Shown: positions 37,274 to 45,928 of the stretch, in pieces
Position numbering within the stretch: the stretch's first letter is position 1
Layout: every line of letters starts with the position of its first letter
Assembly (NCBI RefSeq): GCF_014200395.1
Contig: NZ_JACHBS010000001.1
Coordinates: 2,046,001 to 2,110,000 of the forward strand
Reading direction: 5' to 3'
Length of the DNA: 64,000 nucleotides
DNA from: Microcella frigidaquae
GTDB taxonomy: Bacteria; Actinomycetota; Actinomycetes; Actinomycetales; Microbacteriaceae
Made by a program: the position numbers and the translations under genes
The notes under the pieces: generated by a model
What the model was told of the DNA's origin: nothing
Databases searched by the model: none
Seen by the model: only the letters and a program-made list of their open reading frames with translations

Positions 37274-38536
37274 TCACGCCAGGCGCCGCCGCCACGAGCG
37301 GTTGCGGGCAGCGGCGAACGCGCTGGTGACGAAGAGCAGCAGGCCCCCCTCGAAGAGCAGGTAGCTCTCGGTGAGGCTCGTCGTCATGAGCAGCACCAGG
37401 GTCAGAGCGGGCCAGACGTAGACGGTGCTCCGGCGGTCGCTCGCCACCAGCCAGGCCCGCACGAAGGCGAGCCCGAGCGCGGTCACGAGCACGATGAGCC
37501 CCGCGAGTCCCAGCTGGAGCCCGATGTCGACGTAGGCGTTGAGCGCCGAGTCGGGCTGCAGACCGGCGCTCGAGCGCACGCTCGAGAACGGATAGACGGT
37601 GACCGGCCAGTGCCCGACCCAGCCCCAGCCGAGTGCCGGCTGTTGGTCGATGAGGCCGCTCACGGCCGACCAGACGCTCGTGCGCGCCTGTACGTCGGCG
37701 GTGGCGTCGACCACGGTGATCACGCTGTCGCGGAAGATCCAGGCGATCATCGCCCCGATCATCGCGGCGACGAGCAGCACGCTCTGCGTCGCGCGGCGCG
37801 CGACCGGCTGGAGGCGGCGGAGGACCACCAGCGCGAGCCCGGCGGCCAGGACGGCCGCCAGCACCAGCAGCGACACCGGCGACCGCGCGAACACGATCGT
37901 GGCCGCGGCCAGCGTCAGCGAGTACGCCGTGAGCCCGCGCGGCACCGACCGGGTGCGGTATTCGATCCAGAAGCTCAGCACGGCCAGCGCGCCGAGGAAG
38001 GCGAGCGCGTTGCGAGTGCCGGCCAGTCCCTGGATCGGACCTCCCGCCGCCAGGTCGCCGCTGATGCCGATCCAAGCGAAGGGGGTGTCGATGATCACGC
38101 CACTGAGGATCTCGAGCACGAACGAGCCGGTGAGGATCGCCCGGAGGGCGTTGCCCATCGCCCGCACCAGCTGGATGAGGTCGCGCACGAGCGCGATGTA
38201 GACGCCGAGGACGCCGAAGGCGATCGCGTAGGCGATGCCCCCCAGGGACGCCCAGGTGTACTGGCTCCAGATGATGCTCACGGCCATGAGCGAGAACAGT
38301 GCGAGGAGGGAGACGGGCAGCACCCCCCGCCACTCGGCGCGCTCGGGCTGTCCCGCGAGCGATACCGAGGCGAGCACGATCAGGGTCGTCAGGATCGCGA
38401 TGGCGCCCGGCCAGCCGACGAACGCGCGCACCGCGTGGGTGACGAGGGCCACCGTGATGATGACCTCGGTGAGCACCTGGGTCGCGCGGGGCGATCCGAG
38501 GGCGTCGCGCAGCGCGCGCAGGGCATCCGGCCTCAT
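37274..38536 (-). CDS. Wzy/WaaL-like polysaccharide polymerase or ligase
   Basis: The 420-residue protein has about ten TM helices and, near residue 280, a large outside loop with DQQPALGWGWVGHWPVTVYP. It belongs to the O-antigen ligase/polymerase (Wzy_C) class that joins polyprenyl-linked glycans. The ATG overlaps the stop of a paralogue (ATGA). The upstream reading frame in the same phase is a shadow of that paralogue. Substrate unknown. Confidence 0.75.
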   Translation of the reverse strand: MRPDALRALRDALGSPRATQVLTEVIITVALVTHAVRAFVGWPGAIAILTTLIVLASVSLAGQPERAEWRGVLPVSLLALFSLMAVSIIWSQYTWASLGGIAYAIAFGVLGVYIALVRDLIQLVRAMGNALRAILTGSFVLEILSGVIIDTPFAWIGISGDLAAGGPIQGLAGTRNALAFLGALAVLSFWIEYRTRSVPRGLTAYSLTLAAATIVFARSPVSLLVLAAVLAAGLALVVLRRLQPVARRATQSVLLVAAMIGAMIAWIFRDSVITVVDATADVQARTSVWSAVSGLIDQQPALGWGWVGHWPVTVYPFSSVRSSAGLQPDSALNAYVDIGLQLGLAGLIVLVTALGLAFVRAWLVASDRRSTVYVWPALTLVLLMTTSLTESYLLFEGGLLLFVTSAFAAARNRSWRRRLA

Positions 38537-39834
38537 GGGGCCCTCGCAGCGTCGACGGATGCGGGGCCGCGGCGTGGCGGCCCGTGGCGGCGCGACGCGA
38601 CCGCGAGCCAGGTCAGCAGCACGAGGCCGGCCTCGATCAGCAGGCGCGACTCGGCCAGGCTGTGCACGAGCAGAACGGTGAGCACGAGGGTCGGCAGCAG
38701 GCGCAGTGCGGGGGTCTCCTCCGCCGACCGCGGTGCGTCGATCGTCCAGCCCAGGGTGCGCGCCGCCGTCGTGACCACGAGCACGCCGAACACGACCAGG
38801 CCCACCGCGCCGAGCTGCAGCCAGACGTCGAGCCACGCGTTGTGGGCCTGCAGGTAGGTGACCCCGTTGATGACGACGAGGTCGTCGAAGGGTTCGACCC
38901 AGGGCGCCCAGTAGCTCACCCAGCCCCAGCCGAGAACGGGACGCTCCTGGGCGAGCTCGATCACCGCGGCCCAGATGTCGAGACGCCCGGTGAGGTCCTC
39001 GCTGCGCCCCAGGAGGGCGAGCAGTGGCTCGCGGGCCGCGACGGCCCCTGCCGCGACGGCCCCGAGCGCGAGCGCGGTCGCGCCGGCCAGCGCGTACTGC
39101 CCGCGCAGGGTGAGCCGGCGAGCGAGCAGCACCACACCGACCATCGCGGCCGCCGCGAGGCCGCACAGCAGGACGGTGGAGGACCGGGTCAGGGCGAGCG
39201 TCAGCAGGGCGGCGCCCAGCCAGCCCCAGCCCGCGGCCGACCCGACACGGCGCTCGGCCAGCTGGATGCCGAACACGATGACGGCGAGCAGCGCGGCGAA
39301 GGCGAGCAGATTCGCGTTGCCGGGGATCCCCTGGATGCGCCCGCCCTCGAACAGCAGGGCGCGCGACCAGTAGAACGCGCGGGGGAAGGGCTCCTCGTAC
39401 TCCACCCACAGCGGCAGCACGGGGCGCTGCAGCACCGCGGCCACGACGAGCTCGAACGCCAGGGAGAGGCCGAGGATCCAGCGGAGAGCCACGCCGAGAG
39501 CCCGCACCAGCTGCGCGAGGTCGAGCGTGTGCGCCATGATCACGCCGACGAGCATCGTCGCGAGGGTGCCCGTCACCCCCAGTGCCGAGGCGCCCGGATA
39601 CGCCGACCAGAGGATCGATGCGGTCATGAGTGCCGCGAGCGCGCCCAGCGCGATCGGGATACGGCGCAGGTCCACCCGGGCCCGCACCGCGACGGCGATC
39701 CAGCCGGCCACGATGAGCACGACGACCGCGCCCCAGCCGTACCAGCTCACCGAGTACCGCCAGGCGTCGCCCGCCAGCAACGTGAACAGTGTGAGCGCGG
39801 CGAGAGCCACGCGCCGGTCGCGGAGCCACGTCAT
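38533..39834 (-). CDS. Wzy/WaaL-like polysaccharide polymerase or ligase, paralogue
   Basis: This 433-residue protein with about ten TM helices is related to the next gene. Its outside loop reads AQERPVLGWGWVSYWAPWVE (about residues 295-314), followed by a conserved AHNAWLDVWLQLGAVGLVVF segment, where the other has ALNAYVDIGLQLGLAGLIVL. A TAGGCT box lies 7 nt before the ATG. Tandem copies may separate polymerase and ligase roles. Confidence 0.77.
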   Translation of the reverse strand: MTWLRDRRVALAALTLFTLLAGDAWRYSVSWYGWGAVVVLIVAGWIAVAVRARVDLRRIPIALGALAALMTASILWSAYPGASALGVTGTLATMLVGVIMAHTLDLAQLVRALGVALRWILGLSLAFELVVAAVLQRPVLPLWVEYEEPFPRAFYWSRALLFEGGRIQGIPGNANLLAFAALLAVIVFGIQLAERRVGSAAGWGWLGAALLTLALTRSSTVLLCGLAAAAMVGVVLLARRLTLRGQYALAGATALALGAVAAGAVAAREPLLALLGRSEDLTGRLDIWAAVIELAQERPVLGWGWVSYWAPWVEPFDDLVVINGVTYLQAHNAWLDVWLQLGAVGLVVFGVLVVTTAARTLGWTIDAPRSAEETPALRLLPTLVLTVLLVHSLAESRLLIEAGLVLLTWLAVASRRHGPPRRGPASVDAARAP

Positions 39835-39841
39835 GGGCTCC

Positions 39842-39847
39842 AGCCTA
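39842..39847 (-). promoter_or_regulatory. TAGGCT -10 box of the Wzy-like operon (leaderless)
   Basis: Minus-strand TAGGCT, 7 nt before the ATG at 39834. Confidence 0.6.
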
Positions 39848-39884
39848 ACGTCGGGCCGCTGCGGTGCCCCGGGCGGATGCTCGA

Positions 39885-41063
39885 TCAGACGAAGGCGCCT
39901 ACGCCGGTGATCGCGCGCCCGACGATGAGCGAGTTCATCTCGCGCGTGCCCTCGTAGCTGTACAGCGCCTCAGCGTCGGCGTGGAACCGCGCGACGTCGT
40001 AGTCGAGCACGATGCCGTTGCCGCCGAGAGCCTCCCGGCACAGCGCGACGGTCTCGCGCATCGCCGTCGTCGCGAAGGCCTTGGCCAGCGAGGCGTGCTC
40101 GTCGCGCTGCACGCCCTGGTCGAGCATCTGCGAGACGCGCGTGCACAGCGCGATGCTCGCGGTGATGTTGCCGAGGCTGCGGCTGAGCAGGTCTTGCACC
40201 AGCTGGTGGCTCGCGATCGGCTTGCCGAACTGCTCGCGGCGCGTCGCGTAGTCGACCGCGGCCTCGTAGGCGCCGATCGCCGTGCCGACGGCGGCCCAGG
40301 CGACCTCGGCGCGGGTCAGGCGCAGCACCGCCGCGGTGTCGCGGAACGAGTTCGCGTTCTGCAGCCGGTGGCTCTCGGGCACGCGCACGTCCTCGAGCAC
40401 GATGTCGGCGTTCTGCACGATGCGCAGGGCCTGCTTGCGCTCGATCTTCGTCGCCGTGTAGCCGGGGGTGCTGGTCGGCACGATGAAGCCCTTCACCTGG
40501 CCGTCCTCCGTGCTCTTCGCCCAGATGATCGTGATGTCGCTCCAGGTGGCGTTGCCGATCCAGCGCTTGGCGCCGTTCAGCACCCAGTGGTCGCCGTCGC
40601 GGGTGGCGGTGGTCCGCAGGCCCTGGGCCGAGTCGCTGCCCGACAGCGGCTCGGTCAGGCCGAAGGCGCCGATCACCTCGCCGGTCTTCAGCTTGGGCAG
40701 CCACTCGGCGCGCTGCTCGGGCGAGCCGGCGACGCCGATCGACCCCATGGCGAGTCCGTTCTGCACGCCGACGTAGGTGGCGACGCTCGCGTCGACGCGA
40801 GCCAGCTCGAGGGCGGTCCAGCCGCTGTAGACGGCACTGAAGTCGCCGGCCTTGGTCTCCTCCCACAGGTTTCCGAAGACCTGCTGCGCGTGCAGGCCGG
40901 GAAGGATCTGCCGGGGGAACTCGGCGCGGTCCCAGTAGTCGTTGACGACCGGCTTGACCTCGGTCTCGAGGAAGGTGCGCAGGCGCACCAGCTCGCGCTG
41001 CTCGTGCTCGGCGAGCTGGCTCTCGAAGGCGTAGAAGTCACTGGCGAGGGTCGGGAAGGTCAT
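39885..41063 (-). CDS. Acyl-CoA dehydrogenase, glutaryl-CoA dehydrogenase-like
   Basis: This 392-residue flavoenzyme oxidises an acyl-CoA to the enoyl-CoA. It shows GAFGLTEPLSGSDSAQGLRT in the FAD/substrate region, the WIGNATWSDITIIWAKS stretch, and the C-terminal EALGGNGIVLDYDVARFHAD followed by YSYEGTREMNSLIVGRAITG. Its YEGT glutamate is placed as the catalytic base of glutaryl-CoA dehydrogenases. It stands alone inside the glycan island and has its own leaderless promoter, so it is probably a metabolic gene unrelated to the glycans. Exact substrate is uncertain. Confidence 0.9.
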   Translation of the reverse strand: MTFPTLASDFYAFESQLAEHEQRELVRLRTFLETEVKPVVNDYWDRAEFPRQILPGLHAQQVFGNLWEETKAGDFSAVYSGWTALELARVDASVATYVGVQNGLAMGSIGVAGSPEQRAEWLPKLKTGEVIGAFGLTEPLSGSDSAQGLRTTATRDGDHWVLNGAKRWIGNATWSDITIIWAKSTEDGQVKGFIVPTSTPGYTATKIERKQALRIVQNADIVLEDVRVPESHRLQNANSFRDTAAVLRLTRAEVAWAAVGTAIGAYEAAVDYATRREQFGKPIASHQLVQDLLSRSLGNITASIALCTRVSQMLDQGVQRDEHASLAKAFATTAMRETVALCREALGGNGIVLDYDVARFHADAEALYSYEGTREMNSLIVGRAITGVGAFV

Positions 41064-41070
41064 GGGCACC

Positions 41071-41076
41071 ACGCTA
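41071..41076 (-). promoter_or_regulatory. TAGCGT -10 box of the acyl-CoA dehydrogenase gene (leaderless)
   Basis: Minus-strand TAGCGT, 7 nt before the ATG at 41063. Confidence 0.55.
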
Positions 41077-41262
41077 GGCGAGGGGCCAGCGCACGCGGCG
41101 GAGTCCGTGGCCTTCCCGCAGGGCGGGCGGCGGGCAGCGGCCCTCCTTTTGTCGGGAGTGCACCAAGGGGCTCCCGCGCCGCAACCGCGCCCGGGGATCG
41201 CGGGTAGTACCCTGTGCCTGCCCGAGCCTGTGCCCGCTCGCGCTCCCCGTCGAGAGGTTCCC

Positions 41263-42384
41263 GTGCTGCTCCGCATCACCAATGCTGCCCGTCCGTACCC
41301 GTGGGGCTCGTACGACGCCATCGCGGCGTTCCGCGCACTGCCCCCGAGCGGTGGGCCCGAGGCCGAGGTCTGGCTCGGTACGCATCCCGGCTCACCGGCG
41401 CTGCTCGCCGATGAGCCGGGGACCACGCTCGCCGCCTGGCTCGCCGAGCACCGCCCCGGGGTCGCTGTGCCGTTCCTGGTGAAGATCCTCGCGGCCGCCG
41501 CGCCGCTCTCGCTCCAGGCGCATCCGACGCCTGAGCAGGCCCGGGCCGGGTTCGCGCGCGAGGAGGCCGCGGGCATCCCCGTCGATGCGCCGCACCGCAA
41601 CTACCGCGACGACAACGCGAAGCCCGAGATGATCGTCGCCCTCAGCGACCCCTTCCTGGCGCTGTGCGGGTTCCGGCCCGTCGCAGAGGCGCGCGCCGAG
41701 CTCGCCGCCGTCGGCGATGCACGGCTCGCCCCGCTCGTCGAGCGCCTGGTCGACGAGTCGGCACTGCGCGAAGTCGTGCCCTGGCTGCTGCGCCGCGGTC
41801 CCGAGGTCGACGGGGTCGTGGATGCCCTCCGCGAGTGGTCGGAGGGCGACCGATCGCTCACCGCGTCGACGGTGCGCCGGCTCGCCGCCGCGTACCCGGG
41901 CGACCCGGGCGTTGCCATCTCGACCCTCATGCACACGGTGTCCCTCGCTCCCGGCGAGGCTCTCTACCTGCCGGCCGGCAACCTGCACGCCTACCTCGAG
42001 GGCCTCGGCATCGAGGTGATGGCGACGAGCGACAACGTCCTCCGAGGCGGACTTACCAGCAAGCACGTCGACGTCGACGAACTCCTCCGTGTCGTCGACT
42101 TCCGACCGATCACGGAACCCAGGATGCGGCCCGCGGTCGAGGGCGCGCGCCGCGTGTTCCGCCCCGATGTTCCCGACTTCGCCGTGCAGGTCGTCACCGT
42201 CGCCGGCGCCGAGGAGACGGTGCCCCTGAGCGGCCCGGCGATCGTGATCAGCATCGGCGGCGACTGCCGGCTCGACGACGGTGCGACCCTGCGGCGCGGT
42301 GAGGCGGCCTACGTCGATGAGCGCGCCGCGTTGCTCGTGGGCGGCACCGGCACGCTGCTGGTCGCGACGGCCAACGCCGTCTGA
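41263..42384 (+). CDS. manA: Mannose-6-phosphate isomerase, class I
   Basis: This 373-residue zinc enzyme interconverts fructose-6-P and mannose-6-P, the entry to GDP-mannose. YPWGS (12-16), PLSLQAHPTPEQA with zinc-binding Gln/His, the DDNAKPEMIVAL glutamate, and GNLHAYLEGLGIEVMATSDN are all in place. GTG start at 41263 with GAGAGG upstream; a longer frame upstream has no support. A TACCCT (41208-41213) may be its -10 with a leader of about 45 nt. Confidence 0.93.
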   Translation: MLLRITNAARPYPWGSYDAIAAFRALPPSGGPEAEVWLGTHPGSPALLADEPGTTLAAWLAEHRPGVAVPFLVKILAAAAPLSLQAHPTPEQARAGFAREEAAGIPVDAPHRNYRDDNAKPEMIVALSDPFLALCGFRPVAEARAELAAVGDARLAPLVERLVDESALREVVPWLLRRGPEVDGVVDALREWSEGDRSLTASTVRRLAAAYPGDPGVAISTLMHTVSLAPGEALYLPAGNLHAYLEGLGIEVMATSDNVLRGGLTSKHVDVDELLRVVDFRPITEPRMRPAVEGARRVFRPDVPDFAVQVVTVAGAEETVPLSGPAIVISIGGDCRLDDGATLRRGEAAYVDERAALLVGGTGTLLVATANAV

Positions 42385-42398
42385 GCGTCGATCTGCCC

Positions 42399-42413
42399 CG
42401 GCCCGAGCGGCCG
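42399..42413. terminator. Weak hairpin between manA and the PP-loop gene
   Basis: CGGCC and GGCCG pair around CGAGC in the 33 bp gap between converging genes. Short, so tentative. Confidence 0.3.
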
Positions 42414-43009
42414 ACGGTCAGGCGTCGGGGCGGTGGGGCAGCGGTTGGCGCTGCTCGAGCATCCGTGCCCGTCGTCGTGCGAGCCGCAGGGCCAGGCGGT
42501 CACGCCGGTCGGGCGCGGGCAGAGGGGTACCGCCGGGGTTCGGATGCCGGCGATTGATGAACCGCACGCGCGCATCGATGATCGACCCGTAGGCGCGGGT
42601 GGTCGCATTGGCCAGAAGGGCGTCGGCGAGGTGCCGCATGTTGAGCACCTCGTTGACATCGCGGAATCCGTTGTCGAGCAGCCGGTGCAGGGTGATGTGC
42701 CCCGGGAAGGTCCGCAGCCGGTGCCCGGCGCCGGTCAGCTCGAAGTAGAGGCGGGTGCGTGTGCAGTTGACGCAGCTCCCGCAGTTCTCCTGATCGAACT
42801 GCTCCCAGCACACGCGGAGATGCTCGTGGACGAGAGGCTCGTGAGCGATGCGGGCGATCTTGCCGCCGCGCGGAGCGTCGGCGCCGTCGTGGATGACGCG
42901 CACCCCCTCGCTCGACCAGAGCGGGTCGGTGAGCGGGTGGCTGCCCCACGGGATCACCTGGTCGTAGCTCTTGCCGGAGGCGATCCGCACGCACCCGATC
43001 CCCAGCGGC

Positions 43010-43015
43010 GCTAGG
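43010..43015. repeat. Target site duplication, left copy
   Basis: GCTAGG directly before the left end of the insertion element; identical to 44037-44042. Confidence 0.9.
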
Positions 43016-43039
43016 TGTAGTTCCTAGGGACGTTGTTCA
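43016..43039 (+). repeat. Left terminal inverted repeat of the IS
   Basis: 24 bp, perfect reverse complement of 44013-44036; contains the palindrome CCTAGG. Confidence 0.95.
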
Positions 43040-43957
43040 TGCCGCCGCGAGGACGGTCATGGGCGCCTTGTGGCCGAGGGAACCGTGGGGTCGCTGAGTG
43101 TTGTAGTAGCGCACCCATTCTGGCAGCACCGCTCGTCGGTGGTCACTGTCGCGGTAGGTCGCCGCGTACGCCCATTCCCGCAACAGCGTCTGGATGAACC
43201 GTTCGGCCTTGCCGTTCGTGCGCGGCCGGTACGGGCGCGTGCGAATATGCACCAGCCCCACCTCGGCGCACGTTGCCGCCCACAGCCGGGAGACATACGC
43301 GGACCCGTTGTCGGTCATCACCTCCTGCACGATCACGCCATGCCGGGCGAACCACGCGATCGCGCGGTGCAGGAACCCGACCGTGGTCGCAGCCGTCTGG
43401 TCAGGCAACACCTCCACGTAAGACAGTCGGGTCGCATCATCGACGGCGACATGCACCGCCTCCCAACCGGCTTTCCGACTGCGTCGGTCTGCTCCCTGGC
43501 CGAGGGCGCGTTTGCCGGGGCGGCGGAAGCGGCCCAACGTCTTGATGTCCAGGTGGATCAGCTCCCCGGCATGGCGACGGCAATACCGGTTCGCCGGCTC
43601 GACGGGCTCCAACTTCGACAGTCGGTTCAACCCGACGCGGGCCAGCACCGCGCAGACTGTCGAGACCGCCATCTGCAGGATCGCAGCGATCGTGGACGCC
43701 GTTTTGCGCAGTGTTCGCAGGCGCACGATGGCCGCTTCAACACTGGCTGGGGTCTTCTTCGGGGACGACTTCGGCCGTGACGACCGGTCAGCGAGGGTTT
43801 CGCCGGCATCGAACCGGGCCAACCATTCGTAGGCGCGACGTTCGCTGATCCCGCCCGCGAAGGCCGCGTCGGCGACCTTCCAGTTCAGCTCGCGAACGCG
43901 TCGACACAGCAGTCGTCGACCTTCAACAGACAAACGGGCATTAGCGTGAAGCTCCAT
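43037..43957 (-). CDS. IS481-type DDE transposase
   Basis: The 306-residue protein has an N-terminal helix-turn-helix (LNWKVADAAFAGGISERRAY, residues 25-43) and a retroviral-integrase-like core with D137 (HLDIKTLG), D216 (VMTDNGSAY) and E252 (TNGKAERF), exactly DD35E. The C-terminal YYNTQRPHGSLG is typical of the family. AAGGAG precedes the ATG. No frameshift or stop, so it appears intact. Confidence 0.96.
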   Translation of the reverse strand: MELHANARLSVEGRRLLCRRVRELNWKVADAAFAGGISERRAYEWLARFDAGETLADRSSRPKSSPKKTPASVEAAIVRLRTLRKTASTIAAILQMAVSTVCAVLARVGLNRLSKLEPVEPANRYCRRHAGELIHLDIKTLGRFRRPGKRALGQGADRRSRKAGWEAVHVAVDDATRLSYVEVLPDQTAATTVGFLHRAIAWFARHGVIVQEVMTDNGSAYVSRLWAATCAEVGLVHIRTRPYRPRTNGKAERFIQTLLREWAYAATYRDSDHRRAVLPEWVRYYNTQRPHGSLGHKAPMTVLAAA

Positions 43958-44012
43958 CGGGCTCCTTCAGGTGAGAGCGACTAGACACCCTCAAGCCTGG
44001 AGGAGCCCGACC

Positions 44013-44036
44013 TGAACAACGTCCCTAGGAACTACA
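44013..44036 (-). repeat. Right terminal inverted repeat of the IS
   Basis: 24 bp, perfect reverse complement of the left end. Confidence 0.95.
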
Positions 44037-44042
44037 GCTAGG
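44037..44042. repeat. Target site duplication, right copy
   Basis: GCTAGG directly after the right end of the element; identical to 43010-43015. Confidence 0.9.
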
Positions 44043-44738
44043 GCGAGGGCGACCGTGCCGAGCGCGGCCCCGTGGGTGTGGTGACCCCAGCTGCCGATCC
44101 GGTCGAAGAGTGCCCGGACGTTCGTCTGCAGCTCCCACAGCTGCATCCCGGTCGCATCGGCGACCGCACGCAGGTGGGGCCGGGTGCGCTCGATGGCGTC
44201 GACGCGGTCGACGGGAATGTCGAACCCGGCGACGAAGACCAGGGCGGTGAGGGTCGATCGGTTGCGCAGCAGGGTGTCGAAGGAATCGACGCCGCCCGAG
44301 AAGAACGACGCCTCGCCGGAGCCCGGAACCCGCAGCTCGGCACCGTTCTCGGCATGCACCGCGACCGGGCCGACCGCTTCGGGAAACCAGGTGGACATGA
44401 TCACCTGGTACTCGGCGGCGCCCGCGAGGAGCCGTGGGGACACGGGATGCGCCACTCGCAGTTCGGTTCCGTGGTGCATCGCGGCCAGCAGCCCGAGACC
44501 GAGCGAGACGTTGCCGAGGTCGGTCTCGGAGTACTGGTCCGGCCGGGCGCCCTCGGGGAGGGCCAGCCAGACCGGAGGCAGGTCGAGGCCCGAGAATCGC
44601 GTGGTGATGACGGTGCGCCCGTCGTCGCCGGTCATCACGTCGCTGGCGACCACCAGCTCAGGCATCCGTCCCACCTCTCCGACTCCGCATCCGGCGGGGA
44701 GACGCCCCTCCCGGCACCCGTGCGACTCTACCGGCGAC

Positions 44739-44744
44739 TAGCGT
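44739..44744 (+). promoter_or_regulatory. TAGCGT -10 box of galE (leaderless)
   Basis: TAGCGT, 7 nt before the galE ATG at 44752. Confidence 0.55.
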
Positions 44745-44751
44745 GGAGCCC

Positions 44752-45732
44752 ATGTCCACCGCATCCTCGCCCTGGCTCGTCACCGGCGGCGCCGGCTACA
44801 TCGGAGCGCACGTCGTGCGCGCCCTCACCGCCGCGGGCATGCCCGCCGTCGTGCTCGACGACCTCTCGAGCGGTCACGCCGCGTTCGTGCCCGCCGACGT
44901 GCCCTTCGTGCGCGCATCCGTTCTCGATGCGGCGGCGGTGGATGCGGTGCTCGGCGAGCACGCGGTGGCCGGGGTCATCCATGTCGCCGGCTTCAAGTAC
45001 GCGGGCGTGAGCGTCGAGCGGCCGCTGCACACCTACGAGCAGAACGTCACCGGCATGATCACGCTGCTCGAGGCGATGCAGCGCCACGGCGTGCAGCGGT
45101 GCGTGTTCTCGTCCTCGGCCGCCGTCTACGGCGCGGTCGATGTCGACCTGGTCACCGAGGAGACCCCGAAGAGCCCGACCAGCCCGTACGGCGAGTCGAA
45201 GCTGATCGGCGAGTGGCTGCTGCGCGACCAGGAGGTCGCGGCGGGGCTGCGGCACACCAGCCTGCGCTACTTCAACGTCGTGGGCTCGGGCGACCCCGCC
45301 GTGCGGGACACCAGCCCGCACAATCTCTTCCCGCTCGTGTTCGACGCGCTCGCCGAAGGACGGCAGCCGCGCATCAACGGCACCGACTACCCGACGCCTG
45401 ACGGAACCTGTGTGCGCGACTACATCCACGTCGCCGACCTGGCGCTCGCGCATGTCGCCGCCGCCCGTCGGCTCGAGGCCGGCGAGCCGATCGAGCCCGC
45501 GTACAACCTGGGCTCGGGTGACGGCGTCTCGGTGCGCCAGATCATGGATGCGGTGGCCGAGGTCACCGGTATCGCCGTGACGCCCGAGCTCGCGCCTCGT
45601 CGCCCGGGCGATCCCCCGCGCATCGTGGCGAGCGGCGCGCTCGCGGCGCGCGACCTGGGCTGGAAGATGCGCCACACCCTCGCCGAGATGGTCGCGTCGG
45701 CGTGGGAGGCGCGGCGGGCGTCTGGAGCCTGA
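44752..45732 (+). CDS. galE: UDP-glucose 4-epimerase
   Basis: This 326-residue extended SDR enzyme interconverts UDP-glucose and UDP-galactose. Motifs: GGAGYIGAHV near residue 12, FSSSAAVYG with the catalytic serine, YGESK with Tyr/Lys, and SLRYFNVVGS, GTCVRDYIHVADLA and YNLGSGDGVSV. I start at ATG 44752; a GTG 9 nt upstream lies inside the promoter/start region. Length is as expected. It supplies UDP-Gal to the island. Confidence 0.92.
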   Translation: MSTASSPWLVTGGAGYIGAHVVRALTAAGMPAVVLDDLSSGHAAFVPADVPFVRASVLDAAAVDAVLGEHAVAGVIHVAGFKYAGVSVERPLHTYEQNVTGMITLLEAMQRHGVQRCVFSSSAAVYGAVDVDLVTEETPKSPTSPYGESKLIGEWLLRDQEVAAGLRHTSLRYFNVVGSGDPAVRDTSPHNLFPLVFDALAEGRQPRINGTDYPTPDGTCVRDYIHVADLALAHVAAARRLEAGEPIEPAYNLGSGDGVSVRQIMDAVAEVTGIAVTPELAPRRPGDPPRIVASGALAARDLGWKMRHTLAEMVASAWEARRASGA

Positions 45733-45748
45733 GCTCGGCCCGACGTCG

Positions 45749-45769
45749 CGCCGGCTCGTCGCGCCGGCG
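45749..45769 (+). terminator. Hairpin after galE
   Basis: CGCCGG and CCGGCG form a 6 bp GC stem around 9 nt, 16 bp after the galE stop. Confidence 0.45.
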
Positions 45770-45851
45770 ATGAGCTTCCCTCGCGCACATAGCGCTTTCT
45801 GCGGCGCGTCGCAACTCTCATTGCGCCATTGAGCCTTTTACTATCCGCGAC

Positions 45852-45880
45852 TTGACGCGGGCGAATCACACGGGTGTAAT
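45852..45880 (+). promoter_or_regulatory. Sigma-70-type promoter of whiB
   Basis: TTGACG (45852-45857), a 17 bp spacer and TGTAAT (45875-45880): the best -35/-10 pair in the window. It lies in a 196 bp AT-richer gap and gives a leader of roughly 40 nt before the whiB ATG, with a GGGGGAGGGAG ribosome site. Confidence 0.7.
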
Positions 45881-45928
45881 TAGGGCATCCCGCGCAACGG
45901 GGGTCGTGCGGGGGAGGGAGTTGAACCA

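Larger units (their letters stand above)
43016..44036 (-). mobile_element. Complete IS481-family insertion sequence, 1021 bp
   Basis: The element is bounded by perfect 24 bp inverted repeats (43016-43039 and 44013-44036, each starting TGTAGTTCCTAGGGACG when read inward) and flanked by GCTAGG on both sides. It encodes one DDE transposase on the minus strand, whose stop codon lies within the left repeat. Size, single gene and TG ends fit IS481. Perfect repeats and duplication suggest a recent, possibly still active insertion. Confidence 0.95.
42418..44665 (-). pseudogene. QueC-like PP-loop ATPase gene interrupted by an IS element
   Basis: The gene is split into a 5' part (44037-44665) and a 3' part (42418-43015). 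Removing the 1021 bp element and one 6 bp duplicate rejoins the two parts in frame into 406 residues, with the break in codon 210. The first part has the PP-loop SGGVDS (123-128). The second has a cysteine cluster, CWEQFDQENCGSCVNCTRTR, similar to the zinc site of QueC. The product was probably an ATP-pyrophosphatase-type ligase or amidating enzyme, perhaps acting on a sugar. I start at ATG 44665 (AGAGG 9 nt upstream) rather than GTG 44674. Now presumably inactive: translation would run 15 more codons into the element. Confidence 0.9.

Noticed and set aside
43037-43957. Frameshifted or truncated transposase
   Set aside because: The frame is intact, with correct DD35E spacing and a complete C-terminus.
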